Shown: piece after piece, positions 22,201 to 30,722 of the stretch | Numbering within the stretch: position 1 is the first letter of the stretch | Layout of the letters: the number at the start of each line of letters is the position of its first letter | Assembly: GCF_017654505.1 (NCBI RefSeq) | Contig: NC_054558.1 | Coordinates: 10,620,298 to 10,684,297, forward strand | DNA: 64,000 nt | Source of the DNA: Polyodon spathula | Taxonomy: Eukaryota > Chordata > Actinopteri > Acipenseriformes > Polyodontidae | Direction of reading: 5' to 3' | Notes under the pieces: generated by a model | What the model was told of the DNA's origin: nothing | Seen by the model: the letters and a program-made list of their open reading frames with translations, nothing else | The model's database searches: none | Translations under genes and position numbers: made by a program

Positions 22201-22524
22201 GCTCAGGGCTTGGTAAGCTGCCTGCGCTTCCCCGACCAGGCAAGGTCCCAGCTGGCTTGCCCAGAACTCCCGAGGCCATCCCGCCGCGGTTGCCAGCCGC
22301 TCGAACGCCACCAAAAATGCCTCCGGATCATCCTCCGCCGTCATTTTCATGGCCCGTGCCTTCGGGGCCGACATCAATGATGTTCCGGTAGGGGTCGCTC
22401 CTGCAGCAACGATCAGCCCTACCCGTTCAATGAGCGCTGTATAGCGCTCCTCCCTCCGTCTCTCCTCTGCATCCCGTCTGATCTCCAGTGCCTGCAGCAG
22501 CTCCGCCAGTGCGTTGCGGTCCAT
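19189..22524 (-). CDS. Gypsy Gag-protease-integrase polyprotein (Gmr1 type)
   Basis: This is a 1111-residue open frame. Residues 60-215 are a capsid with clear SCAN-domain likeness (RFREYRRAPE at 136-145, EQFCHVVGAETQAWVRRHNP at 180-199). A Pro-rich linker follows, then the CCHC zinc knuckle CFRCNQPGHRARSC at 304-317. The aspartic protease motif is VDTG at 361-364. Integrase has the HHCC finger (H624, H631, C661, C664) and the DDE triad D693, D752, E788 with D-x35-E spacing, then a GPY motif at 917-919. After that the RT begins (EWCSPIVIVAKKNG, FCVDFRKVNA), and the frame is lost at about residue 1092. The start codon overlaps the end of the primer-binding site, which is compact but plausible. 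The product would assemble particles and integrate cDNA, but it lacks RT catalysis in this frame. Confidence 0.93.
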   Translation of the reverse strand: MDRNALAELLQALEIRRDAEERRREERYTALIERVGLIVAAGATPTGTSLMSAPKARAMKMTAEDDPEAFLVAFERLATAAGWPREFWASQLGPCLVGEAQAAYQALSDQYATDYDLVKQAILRHLNITAETHRTRFREYRRAPETRPRVVAQRLCDHMVHWLTPEKKTAQQMGEAIVVEQFCHVVGAETQAWVRRHNPDTLEEAVKLAEDFEDSLTSARVGILSAPALLRNQPLPPSPPTPPPSPSVPAPRPPRPPTPLGPLASPPWRPRMAPSWGRGVAPAPLPYQQRDRYLTYAPSVPPLCFRCNQPGHRARSCPAAMECDVAACNWTPGTGKQGENGWEGPCLIDVVLGNVKTHALVDTGCEQTLIRTALLGGMSWRPQGQVAISCIHGDTAAYPTLKVYLSVGPIKRHLVVGVAERLPHPVILGRDWPKFKELVQIMAVSATHVNVAEKGKKERIGDVFPFHPEMFSPLFRPRKTNKERRTAKWEGASLRQGWGLVGECCNGNKRQSKGVGTQCDRESEVTGPTRAEVIPAPLNIPDPWYSSADLVWGQKNDPSLVHAWGQVRSIEGKDVDGAGPLVYPHFSIKGQLLYRVNLAAGTGQPVTQLLVPPSCRTEVMRLAHDIPFAGHLGAEKTRERILARFYWLGLHTDVSKYVATCPDCQRVAPGRVRPAPLVPLPIISTPFERIAMDIMGPLLPSDSGYTHILVVVDYATRYPEAVPLRSTSAAAIATELAQIMARVGIPKEILTDHGTNFLSNTLQQVYKILKIRPIRTSVYHPQSDGLVERFNQTLKSMLRRFVTQEQKHWASLLPYLLFAVREVPQSSTGFSPFELLYGRQPRGILDLLREGWEEHKGSSKNVVKYVLLLRDRLDLVGRLAQDNLRSAQHRQQQHYNKNARIRTFRPGDKVMLLLPSSESKLCAKWQGPYEVIRAIGKVNYEIRQPDRRNEREIYHVNLLKPWQAREVLFIAPGNMEDDLGPCPETPSTRAISMGEQLVPDQQRELRKLIEEFSDVFSDVPGRTNLVEYDIISPPGVTVRERPYRIPESRRSGVRKEVWDMLELGVIEPSRSEWCSPIVIVAKKNGTNRFCVDFRKVNAIAKFILCLGSTNF

Positions 22525-22540
22525 CCCGGATCTGACACCA
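22524..22540 (-). promoter_or_regulatory. Primer-binding site, tRNA-Leu-like
   Basis: Two bases inside the 5' LTR the minus strand reads TGGTGTCAGATCCGGGA. The first ten bases are complementary to the 3' end of vertebrate tRNA-Leu (…TCTGACACCA), and the remaining match is imperfect. The last base overlaps the Gag ATG. Confidence 0.7.
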
Positions 22541-22542
22541 TG

Positions 22543-23255
22543 TGTGGCAAAGTGGTTGGTAAGGGGAACAGATGTCGCGGTGATGCGGTGCAGGAGTGAT
22601 GAACAGACAACAGTGATTCAGTGAATAAGTGCTTTATTGCTCTTTTCCAGGTCTGGCGACCGTCAAAAATAATAAATCCCCGGCAATACACAACAATGTG
22701 TAAAGCACGGGGATAATGAAACCAAGGGCACAGTCCTGAACAAAAACAGCGGTACGGTCACCAGTCCTGGGTGATCGAAAACGTGCAGGTGCTCAGTGCA
22801 GTGGTGCTCCAGATAGTGCTCTCCTTTTGACAGCTCCGGAGACGTGCGTTAACTGTCTAGTGCTGAATACAAAAACAGACAGTTACACGGACAGACACAA
22901 CAATACAAAACACTAACACAATCCACTCTGAGAGCTCCTCTCTCAGTCCTTCTCTCTCTCAACTCGTTTAACCCAAACGAAGGAGAAGATCAGCGTTACC
23001 CTGGCCCCTATATGTAATCCCGCATGATATCGAGATAAACGGTTGCAGCTGCCTTATTACTTGCAGCTGCCTCTCGTTTACCTTTCAAATCAATACGGTC
23101 TTACAACAGAGTCGCGCTTCCCTCCAGGCTGACCCACTTCCCTGACCCGGAAACGAACTGTCAGGCCAGCCCTTCCAGATACTTCTCCTCCCGTTCTTTA
23201 GCGCCCTCACAGGTTGGGAGGAAGATTCATCACCAGAACTCATCTTTCCGTCACA
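22543..23255 (-). repeat. 5' LTR of the gypsy element
   Basis: The 713-bp LTR begins TGTGACGG at 23255 and ends TTGCCACA at 22543. A TATA-like element lies near 23012-23018 and AATAAA near 22633-22638 (both minus strand). About six substitutions separate it from the 3' LTR. The open frame at 23085-23345 runs through this LTR and duplicates the C-terminal codons of the pol frame. Confidence 0.93.
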
Positions 23256-24170
23256 GGTAACCAGTGGTGTACCACAGGGATCAGTATTAGGTCCTCTGCT
23301 ATTCCTAATCTTCATTAATGATTTAGATTCTGGTATAGTAAGCAAACCTGTTAAATTTGCAGACTACATAAAAGTAGGAGGAGTGGCAAACACTGTAGTA
23401 GCAGCAAAGGTCATTCAAAATGATCTAGACAAGATTCAGAACTGGTCAGGCACATGGCAAATGACATTTAATAGAGAAAAGTGTAAGGTACTGCACGCAG
23501 GAAATAAAAACGTACATTATAAATATCATATGGGAGATACTGTAATTGGAGAAGGAATCTATGAAAAAGACCTAGGAGTTTTTGTTGACTCAGAAATGTC
23601 TTCATCTAGACAATGTGGGGAATCTATAAAAAAGGCTAACAAGATGCTCGGATACATTGTGAAAAGTGTTGAATTTAAATCAAGGGAAGTAATGTTAAAA
23701 CCGTACAATGCACTAGTAAGACCTCATCTTGAATATTGTGTTCAGTTCTGGTCACCTCGCTATAAAAAAGATATTGCTGCTCTAGAAAGAGTGCAAAGAA
23801 GAGCGACCAGAAGTATTCCGGGCTTAAAAGGCATGTCCTATGCAGACAGGCTAAAAGAATTGAATCTGTTCAGTCTTGAACAAAGAAGACTACGTGGCGA
23901 CCTAATTCAAGCATTCAGAATTCTAAAAGGTATTGACAGTGTCGACCCAAGGAACTTTTTCAGCCTGAAAAAAGAAACAAGGACCGGGGTCACAAAAGGA
24001 GATTAGACAAAGGGGCATTCAGAACAAAATAGGAGGCACTTTTTTACACAGAGAATTGTGAGGGTCTGGAATCAACTCCCCAGTAATGTTGTTGAAGCTG
24101 ACACCCTGGGATCCTTCAAGAAGCTGCTTGATGAGATTCTGGGATCAATAAGCTACTAACAACCAAACGA
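23256..24170 (+). pseudogene. CR1 ORF2, C-terminal reverse transcriptase part
   Basis: This encodes SGVPQGSVLGPLLFL, then the catalytic block, which reads FADY instead of FADD, losing the second aspartate. The CR1-type tail with LEYCVQFWSPRYKKD and RLKELNLFSLEQRRLRGDLI follows. The uninterrupted frame is 23383-24006. After it a small shift breaks the last 50 or so codons (RTEN...HFFTQRIVRVWNQLP, seen in other frames to 24160). Confidence 0.87.
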
Positions 24171-24225
24171 GCAAGATGGGCCGAATGGCCTCCTCTCGTT
24201 TGTAAACGTTCTTATGTTCTTAAGT
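23256..24225 (+). mobile_element. CR1 LINE, 3' part (outer copy)
   Basis: This continues the LINE interrupted at 13828. It opens with GGTAACCAGTGGTGTACC (the RT SGVPQGS block) and ends in the short terminal repeat region TTCTTATGTTCTTAAG near 24210-24225. Confidence 0.92.
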
Positions 24226-25512
24226 TCTAAATCCATATGCCAGAGGAGAAGCATTGTCTTTAGAGATGTGAGTAGCAAAAGCACAAAAGCTATTATGTTT
24301 TTATGACTGTTTGAATGTTTTGCCTACAGTATTGCAAGAGGACAACCCTACTGTACGATAGTCAGGTATGCATACTGTATTGTTGCAAGCAAGGGGGCAC
24401 ATCTGAATGAATAGAGAGGGTCGTTGTGCTAGTTAATATATTCAGGACCTCCAGCCACCACAGCTTGCAATTAGTTACATAGGAGGAGGGTGCACAAAAC
24501 TGGACCTTGGGTGCACAAGGGTGGTTAGGATTGAAGAAGTTGGGAAGTAGGTAGTATACAAACTGGAGCACAGCAGGATACAGCTGGATGTGAGACGCAG
24601 ACAAGTGTAATGTGTGATGGGACTGAATAATTCAACCTAAACCTCTCAGCATACATGGAAAGTGTTGGAAGCTTTTTGCTTGGGAATTGCATCTAAAGAC
24701 AAGGTTTTGTCCTGGACTAGGTTTCTTTAGCTTGGATTGCTTTTACTGATGGACATCCACTTCATGCTGACCTCCTGCCTTTTGGACTCGACATTCTATC
24801 CTCACAGCTAATGCTGCATTGTCCACACATGACAATCAGTGCAGTGTTTCTTGGACCAGCCACATGCTGGATCTCATGGGAAAATTAAGGGAAGTTTCTC
24901 ATGTAAATTAAGTTAATGAGTGGTCTGACATGCAGAACACTGTGTGCCAGGTCATTGCAGAAGCAAGCTATCAGTAGTGGTTAAATATCAGTTAGCAGTT
25001 GAAGATTAATGATCATTTACGTGTGAACAGTGCAGTATCCTAAAATAAAATCCTTCCGTTTCTTTGTTGTTAAGAAGCCCCATCTATATCAATAATGATA
25101 AACACTCCATGTTCCGAGGTCTCTCTATCAGGCTGATCAGCACATTATTGTTATGATAGCAGGAAGGAAAGACAGGACATTTGCAGCAAATGCTGATAAT
25201 TCAGTTAATGACTGGTTAAGTAGAAGGGCGGTGTTCAAAGTAGTGTCTCCAAAATATTGTTCAAATGAAAAAAATAATAATAATAAAAACAAAAACCTTT
25301 TCTGTTTGACTTGCATCAACTGGCTACGTCATCTGAACTCCAGTTTTAGAAGTGGCAGTGGCAGATAAATTATTCCATTTGATTTGATCACTTGTACACG
25401 TTTGCTTTCTGAACAGCAGAAATAGCAAGCTGTGATATCATTTGGTCTGCTAACCCAAGCAATTCTCTCCTCAGCAGAATGGGAAACTTAATCAATAGAT
25501 CAATTTGTGCAT
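24226..25512. other. No gene recognised
   Basis: Probably single-copy or old repeat DNA. The open frames at 24362-24604 and 25137-25368 have no recognised domains. Confidence 0.45.
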
Positions 25513-25671
25513 CAGGTTAACCCTGGTACTCTGCACACTGCGGCAGGTTAACCCCGGTACTCTGCACACTGCAGCAGGTTAACCCCGGTACTCTGCACAC
25601 TGCGGCAGGTTAACCCCGGTACTCTGCACACTGCAGCAGATTAACCCCGGTACTCTGCACACTGCACCAGG
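25513..25671. repeat. 31-bp tandem repeat, about 5 copies
   Basis: The unit contains GGTTAACCCCGGTACTCTGC followed by ACACTGCGGCA, and repeats every 31 bp. A further diverged copy lies just right of the piggyBac-like element at 26091-26117. Confidence 0.93.
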
Positions 25672-25675
25672 TTAA

Positions 25676-26091
25676 CCCTTTGCGGCCCTCTGTCAGACCA
25701 TGTCAGACATTACAATTTTCTCTTTCCAGTCCGATGTCGGACCCTGTCCAACATCATCAAAAAGACTTAGCACAAGTCTCTAGTCGTTTTTTTTTTTTCC
25801 GGAAAAAGCTGAGAAAACCTTTCAATGGCCGAGTGAGACCGATAGGAGCTGAATGAAACCGAAAAAATCTCATAGCCCCATGCACTACAGAGATAACACG
25901 GACATAACAAAGGAGATAGCTGCTTCTGCATCCAGCGATCAAAGAATATCACAAACATTTGCAGAGCTTTTTGAGATGTTATAGTAATAAAATAATGACT
26001 TGGATCACATTATTGAGGAGTTTGGTGACAAAACGAGTGATCAGGAGAGGATTTATCAGTATGCACGTCTGACAAGCTGAACTGCAAAAGG
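25676..26091 (+). mobile_element. piggyBac-like non-autonomous element, TSD TTAA
   Basis: A 416-bp block is flanked by TTAA at 25672-25675 and 26092-26095. The ends are CCCTTTGCGG and GCAAAAGG, inverted to one another over about eight bases with one mismatch. TTAA targets and CCC...GGG-type ends are characteristic of piggyBac transposons. Inside, around 25870-25980, a readable stretch (KEIAASASSDQRISQTFAELFEML) is followed by stops, perhaps a remnant of the transposase N-terminus. A related end lies at 33120-33244. Confidence 0.6.
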
Positions 26092-26095
26092 TTAA

Positions 26096-26275
26096 ACCAG
26101 GTACACTGCAGACTGTAATAAAGCATAGTGAAAGAACAGTAAAGCAAAGGTAAGCTGTGCAAATGAAATACATGACAAACCATGGTAAAATATGGTCAAA
26201 GCAAAGTATAACCATGGGAAAAGTACTGGTAGAGGGGAACTGCAAATTTACTGCAGTAAACTTTAATAAGAGCTC
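26096..26275 (+). repeat. Dispersed repeat (copy 1)
   Basis: This resembles 34060-34245 in the same orientation. Both share blocks such as AATAAAGCAYAGTGAAAG, CATGGGAAAA and TGCAAATTTACTG in the same order. The family is unknown. Confidence 0.55.
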
Positions 26276-26660
26276 TCACACGGCTCTTCTGGAAGAAGGC
26301 GTTGCCACTGTCCCTGGAAACAGCCAATTAATAAACCATAAACCCAGCAGAGTCTATGCAGAGTGTTAATATTTCCTGTTGAGAAACTAAGTGCTTCTGA
26401 AAGAAAAGAGGTGTCTCCAGGGCAGGATAGCAGGAGTGAACATCTTTTCATGTGACCAACAGTAGTATTAATGGTCCCTGTCTATAGACACAGCAAGACC
26501 CCCCTCCTTTCCCAGATACGCTTCTAGGAAGGCAGTGTGGGAGTTGAACTGGAACCCTAATATGAATGTTTGTTTAAATTAGGTAAACATTGGAACATTT
26601 GAGACCGTCTGAAGGCCAAACACCTTGGGCTGGATTCTCAAAGCTATTTGCTCTTGTCAG
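26276..26660. other. No gene recognised
   Basis: Nothing recognised. Confidence 0.5.
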
Positions 26661-26675
26661 GAGGTGGCAGTGTGT

Positions 26676-27254
26676 GTGACACAATGAATATCCAAACAGT
26701 ATTGTTCTTTTCAAAACGTCCAGGTTTTATTTTCAAAACAGTAAAATAGTAAGTCCACCCCTCTACCAACTATGGTATTGGGGGTATACCGGGCGGGTTT
26801 TCGGTCTCAAAAAGAAAACAAACCATCGATCCTGTTACAATCCCCGCTGTCCAGGATACGGTGTGTTGTGTGGATGTGTTATTGTATCGTGAGGGTAGTG
26901 CTCTGAGGTTGTATGCTGGCTCCGTGGCTGCAGAACCCTTTCACTTGTAGTCTGTGGACACAGCAAAACCTAAACAAAATACAGTGCTCTGCCGCATTAG
27001 TCACATCAGCGTAAGGGGGCCGTACTCAGGTAACTGCATGCCCTTTTGTACTACCAAACTCCTCCCTGTGATCAGCCTGACGCCACAGTCTATCCAATCG
27101 CTTCAGGCCCTGCAGCTGACCACAGTGGAGTTGGCTGATTTCCGGTTGCAGTCAAGTCAGCCCGTCTATGGGAAAGCATACCACCCCCCTTACACAGCGC
27201 CCTTTCTGGTCTGGAGGGAGATTTGCAGTTCAGATTCCTTCGGTCTCTGTCACA
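26676..27254 (-). mobile_element. Possible solo LTR
   Basis: It resembles the gypsy LTR in layout. On the left is TGTGACACAATG with a TTTTATTTTC (minus-strand polyadenylation-like) near 26730. On the right the terminus TCTGTCACA resembles the TTCCGTCACA of the LTR at 18106. I could not find a matching target duplication, so the boundaries are uncertain. The open frame 26954-27313 has no recognised domain. Confidence 0.33.
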
Positions 27255-28700
27255 ACTCTTCATATCATCATTCGCACATTTTTTTTCTGAAAGAAAAAAA
27301 AAACAATATATAATTCAAATAGGGAACTCAAAGCCCTGCACTGAATAGTAGAGTTGTATCAGGGTTTGTTTCTTTATTGAGGGTGTTTTTACTAATGATG
27401 ATTTGGAGTCAATAGCTGAGAATCTATCCATTAAGTCAGGTTTTCTGAGAAGTAAATATACATTGAATTATTTTTTTCAATGCTCAAGTTACCTTATTCT
27501 ACAGACAGACACTTGATGTGACAGATGTTGAGACAGGCACAGGCTACAGATAATGTATAGAGATATAATTAAGCAATTACTTAAACCATTTAAAAGCACT
27601 ATCTTGTAAATAGTTTAGTACCATTAGTAGAAAGCAAAACAAAGGGTATTACCCTAATTGTGAAGCACAATGAGGAAAGTTTGTTTGAGCGCGCCTGTGT
27701 AAACAGGTTGTGTTCCGCCAGGCTAACTCCACTTTTTGGAAAAGGTTGCTTCAAATAAAGAGAAAAGTGAGGGCTAATTAAAGTGCACTTGACACATTGC
27801 TGAACATCATCATACTAGCAAGAATAAATAATGCATGTGTTCACTGAATGCTTACATTTTGCATAATCGTCTCAAGCCACGACGAAAATTCTTTGTAAAG
27901 CACATAATCAGAGCCAAGGTAGGTAGAGATATTATTACCACCTACACAGGAGAGAAAACAGGATCCACAGAGATGGAAATCATCTACAGCTTGTGGAGCT
28001 ATTTGCATTATACTGGCAAATGTGAAGGAGAAGTGGTGCATTTTTACTTCATCAAGATGCTTATCACTAACAAGTCAGGTGCCTGACACAAAGTGCTAAA
28101 GATACGCTTCTATCAAATTGAATTTGATTTGCTCTTGATGGACGTGTTAAAGGATAAGTAGAAGCAAGCTTTTAATTGAAAGGTATAGTGCACACTTTGC
28201 AACTGCTGTATGAATCTTGCCCAGGGATCATTATTCAAACTATGTTATTCAAACTGTGTCATGCACATGAAGTCATTGGTGATTAGTTAATCCCAAGAAA
28301 CCCTGTTTTAAGATTGGGGACGCTGTGTGATTGCAGAGGAGTTAACGATGCACTCTTGCTCTGGTGCTTGGTCTCACTTCCACAAGCACTGCTCAGAGAG
28401 GGGTTTGATTTTCTGCCAAATTAAACTTCTCTTCTAGGCATACTATTTAAATTGCTTACTTACAAGACAAGATAGCTCAAGAAGATAATGTGTACTTGCA
28501 CTAATGACTGTAATTGTTTATCCCACTTCCATCCTATGGTTTCTGTGATGTCTGAACTCCAGTTCAAGTACTTGCTGGTATTCATTAAAGCACACCCTGT
28601 AATTGTGTGCGTGTGTGTGTGGGGGGGGGGGACCTTGGGGGACCAGATCATTCTGATCCCTCACGTGTGGATTGTCAAGGGTTTGTTTCTCCTATGCTGT
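27255..28700. other. No gene recognised
   Basis: It contains a short GT run followed by about 12 G at 28605-28632. The open frames at 27835-28086 and 28460-28727 have no recognised domain. Confidence 0.45.
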
Positions 28701-28704
28701 ATCT

Positions 28705-29163
28705 CATTCCTAAACAGAACTTTGTAGCACAGGAAATTCTTGGCAACACGGGTCAGCATTAGAAGAAGACCATGTTAGGAATTTCTGAGAAATATTTTCC
28801 AAGTTAGCCTGTGGAAATTTTCCCCAAAGAAATCTACTTACTAAGATAACTGGTGAATGATTCATACAACTGATTTAAATATATTAAAATGAAGCAAGTT
28901 AATTAATATATATAGTCAGAGAGAAGCACGACTAAAGAGAACCAAGGAAGAAACCAGAGACTGCATTTAGTTAGTCAAAGCATCGTGCTTTGGGCTTGTT
29001 TGTCTTTTATTTGATTATTTGGTCACAGTCTGAGTAGTATTACGCTGCTCAGCTGTAGTTGTACCACTGGCTGGTAAAGCAGCACGCTTTACCTGTCGAG
29101 AACCTGAAATACCTGTGAACCTGCCTTCATTTCCCACAAATGCTACAATATTATATATTATAT
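28705..29163 (+). repeat. Dispersed LTR-like repeat (copy 1)
   Basis: Segments 28705-28772 and 28907-29155 are nearly identical to 35171-35246 and 35264-35507. In this copy the segments are separated by 134 bp of other sequence, against about 17 bp in copy 2. A perfect hairpin, GGTAAAGC-AGCAC-GCTTTACC, lies at 29073-29093. The repeat resembles an LTR fragment, but its termini are not defined. Confidence 0.75.
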
Positions 29164-29630
29164 TGTGGCAAGGCGAGGCCCTGTCTGTAAATAAAGTATT
29201 GCTGTCGTGTGTCTTGGTGGTGGTTGGCAGGGATGGGGTTAATTCCTATCCCTGCCAAATACATATGAGAATATGGCTGTTCCAAATGAGATAACTGGTG
29301 TTAATTAGGAACAACCACACAGTATAAAAAGAGAGCTTGAAGCTCCATTAGAGAGACTACCAGGAGGTTGCGAACAAAGGAAAGTCTGTGTGAAGGTAAA
29401 AAGGCTGAGTGTGAACCGTAGTGTTTGATGTAATGTGTAAAAAGTGTTTTTGCTATTGGTAAACGGCTTTAGCCGTCCGGTATAGCTAGAAAAGTACAGT
29501 CTAGTACTCTATATAGGAGTTAGGTTTTTGTTTTGTGTTCTATATTGTGTTTAATAAAAGTGCATGAAGGTGCATGAAACTGCAAGTTCTGTGTGTGTGA
29601 TGTTAACTCTTTATTGATATGGTAGCAGCA
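29164..29630 (+). mobile_element. LTR-like sequence
   Basis: It starts TGTGGCAAGG. It has a TATA box (CAGTATAAAAAG, 29311-29322) and a polyadenylation signal AATAAA (near 29553). It shares two inverted repeats and an AGGAGTTAGG segment with the solo LTR at 3688. The right end, near GGTAGCAGCA, is uncertain because no exact target duplication is found. Confidence 0.6.
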
Positions 29631-30087
29631 TATTAATATTACTCAACAGGCTAATGTTTATAATGGTACGCTGGCTTCCAACTACACATACTGTGCAGTT
29701 CAGTGACAGATGGCTTGAGTCCCAGGTCTGAAGGCTTCATCCTTGGGCAGGAGTCCCTTTGATCATTTTACTACCTCTACATAATGCAGACTGACACACA
29801 GCAGCATGCTGGATTGAGGAAGGAAGTGTGTAGAGATCAATTTGAAGACTAAAAGGAAAAAACAATGGCTGTCTGGCCTGCGACCTTCTGTGGCTTTCAC
29901 ATTGTCAGCAGTAGATCTGAGAGTAACTGGTCTTGACTATAGTGCTGCCCTGACCTTCTCCAGACTGCACAGTGTGTTGGTGAGATAGCTGTAGATTGAC
30001 CTGCAGAGATAATTACTCGACATGGCCTTCGCCACTAGAGGAAGAAACCTGGTGGCTACTGTTAGTTTTTAAAAACAATTTACTTTT
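29631..30087. other. No gene recognised
   Basis: Nothing recognised. The block GACAGATGGCTTGAGT at 29704-29719 resembles the end of the solo LTR at 10000-10018, which may be chance. Confidence 0.4.
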
Positions 30088-30722
30088 ACTATAAGAATGT
30101 TTACAAATGAGAGGAGGAGGCCATTTGGCCAGTTTTGCTCGTTTGGTTATTAGTAGCTTATTGATCCCAGAATCTCATCAAGCAGCTTCATGAAGGATCC
30201 TTGGGTGTCAGCTTGAATCAACTCCCCCGTAAGTTGTTAAAGGCTCCCATGATTCTCTGTTTTAAAAAAAAGTGGCTCTTATTTTCTGTTCTGAATGCCC
30301 CCTTGTCTAATCTCCTGGTCCTTGTTTCTTTTTTCAGGTCGAAAAAGCCCCTTGGGTCGACACTGTCAATACCTTTTAGAATTTTGAATGCTTGAATCAG
30401 ATCGCTGTGTAGTCTTTGTTCAAGACTGAATAGATTCAATTCTTTTAACCTGTCTGCATAAGACGTGCCTTTTAAACCCAGAATAATTCTGGTCGTTCTT
30501 CTTTGCACTCTTTCTAGAGCAGCAATATCCTTTTTGTAGCTAGGTGACCAGAAAACAATATTCTAGATGAGGTTTTACTAATGCATTATAAAGTTTTAAC
30601 GTTATTTCCCTTGATTTAAATGTAATGCTTTTCACTATATAGCCAAACATCTTGTTGGCCTTTTTTATGGCTTCCCCAGGTTGTCTAGATGAAGACATTT
30701 CTGAGTCGTCATAAACTCTGAT
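30088..30722 (-). mobile_element. CR1 LINE 3' fragment with RT C-terminus pseudogene
   Basis: The minus strand reads the same C-terminal RT tail as the 14-24 kb copies (RRTTRIILGLKG, RLKELNLFSLEQ, LIQAFKILKGIDSVDPR) in the frame 30218-30508. The 3' terminal region with TGGCCAAATGGCC follows at the left end. It is clearly older, with frame shifts and several deletions. Confidence 0.85.

Larger units (their letters stand above)
13829..23255 (-). mobile_element. Gmr1-like Ty3/gypsy LTR retrotransposon
   Basis: The element is bounded by TG...CA LTRs and 5-bp target duplications, and is read from 23255 to 13829. The order is 5' LTR (22543-23255), primer-binding site, Gag, protease, integrase, reverse transcriptase, RNase H, 3' LTR (13829-18106, itself interrupted). 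Integrase preceding RT is unusual in Ty3/gypsy and is the published hallmark of the Gmr1 group. There is no envelope gene. The polyprotein is broken by one frame shift near 19.2 kb. The LTRs differ at about six of 713 positions by eye, so insertion was recent. It sits inside an older CR1 LINE. Confidence 0.93.

Noticed and set aside
25757..25958. Minus-strand frames inside the piggyBac-like element
   Set aside because: There is no family resemblance. The more plausible remnant reads on the plus strand.
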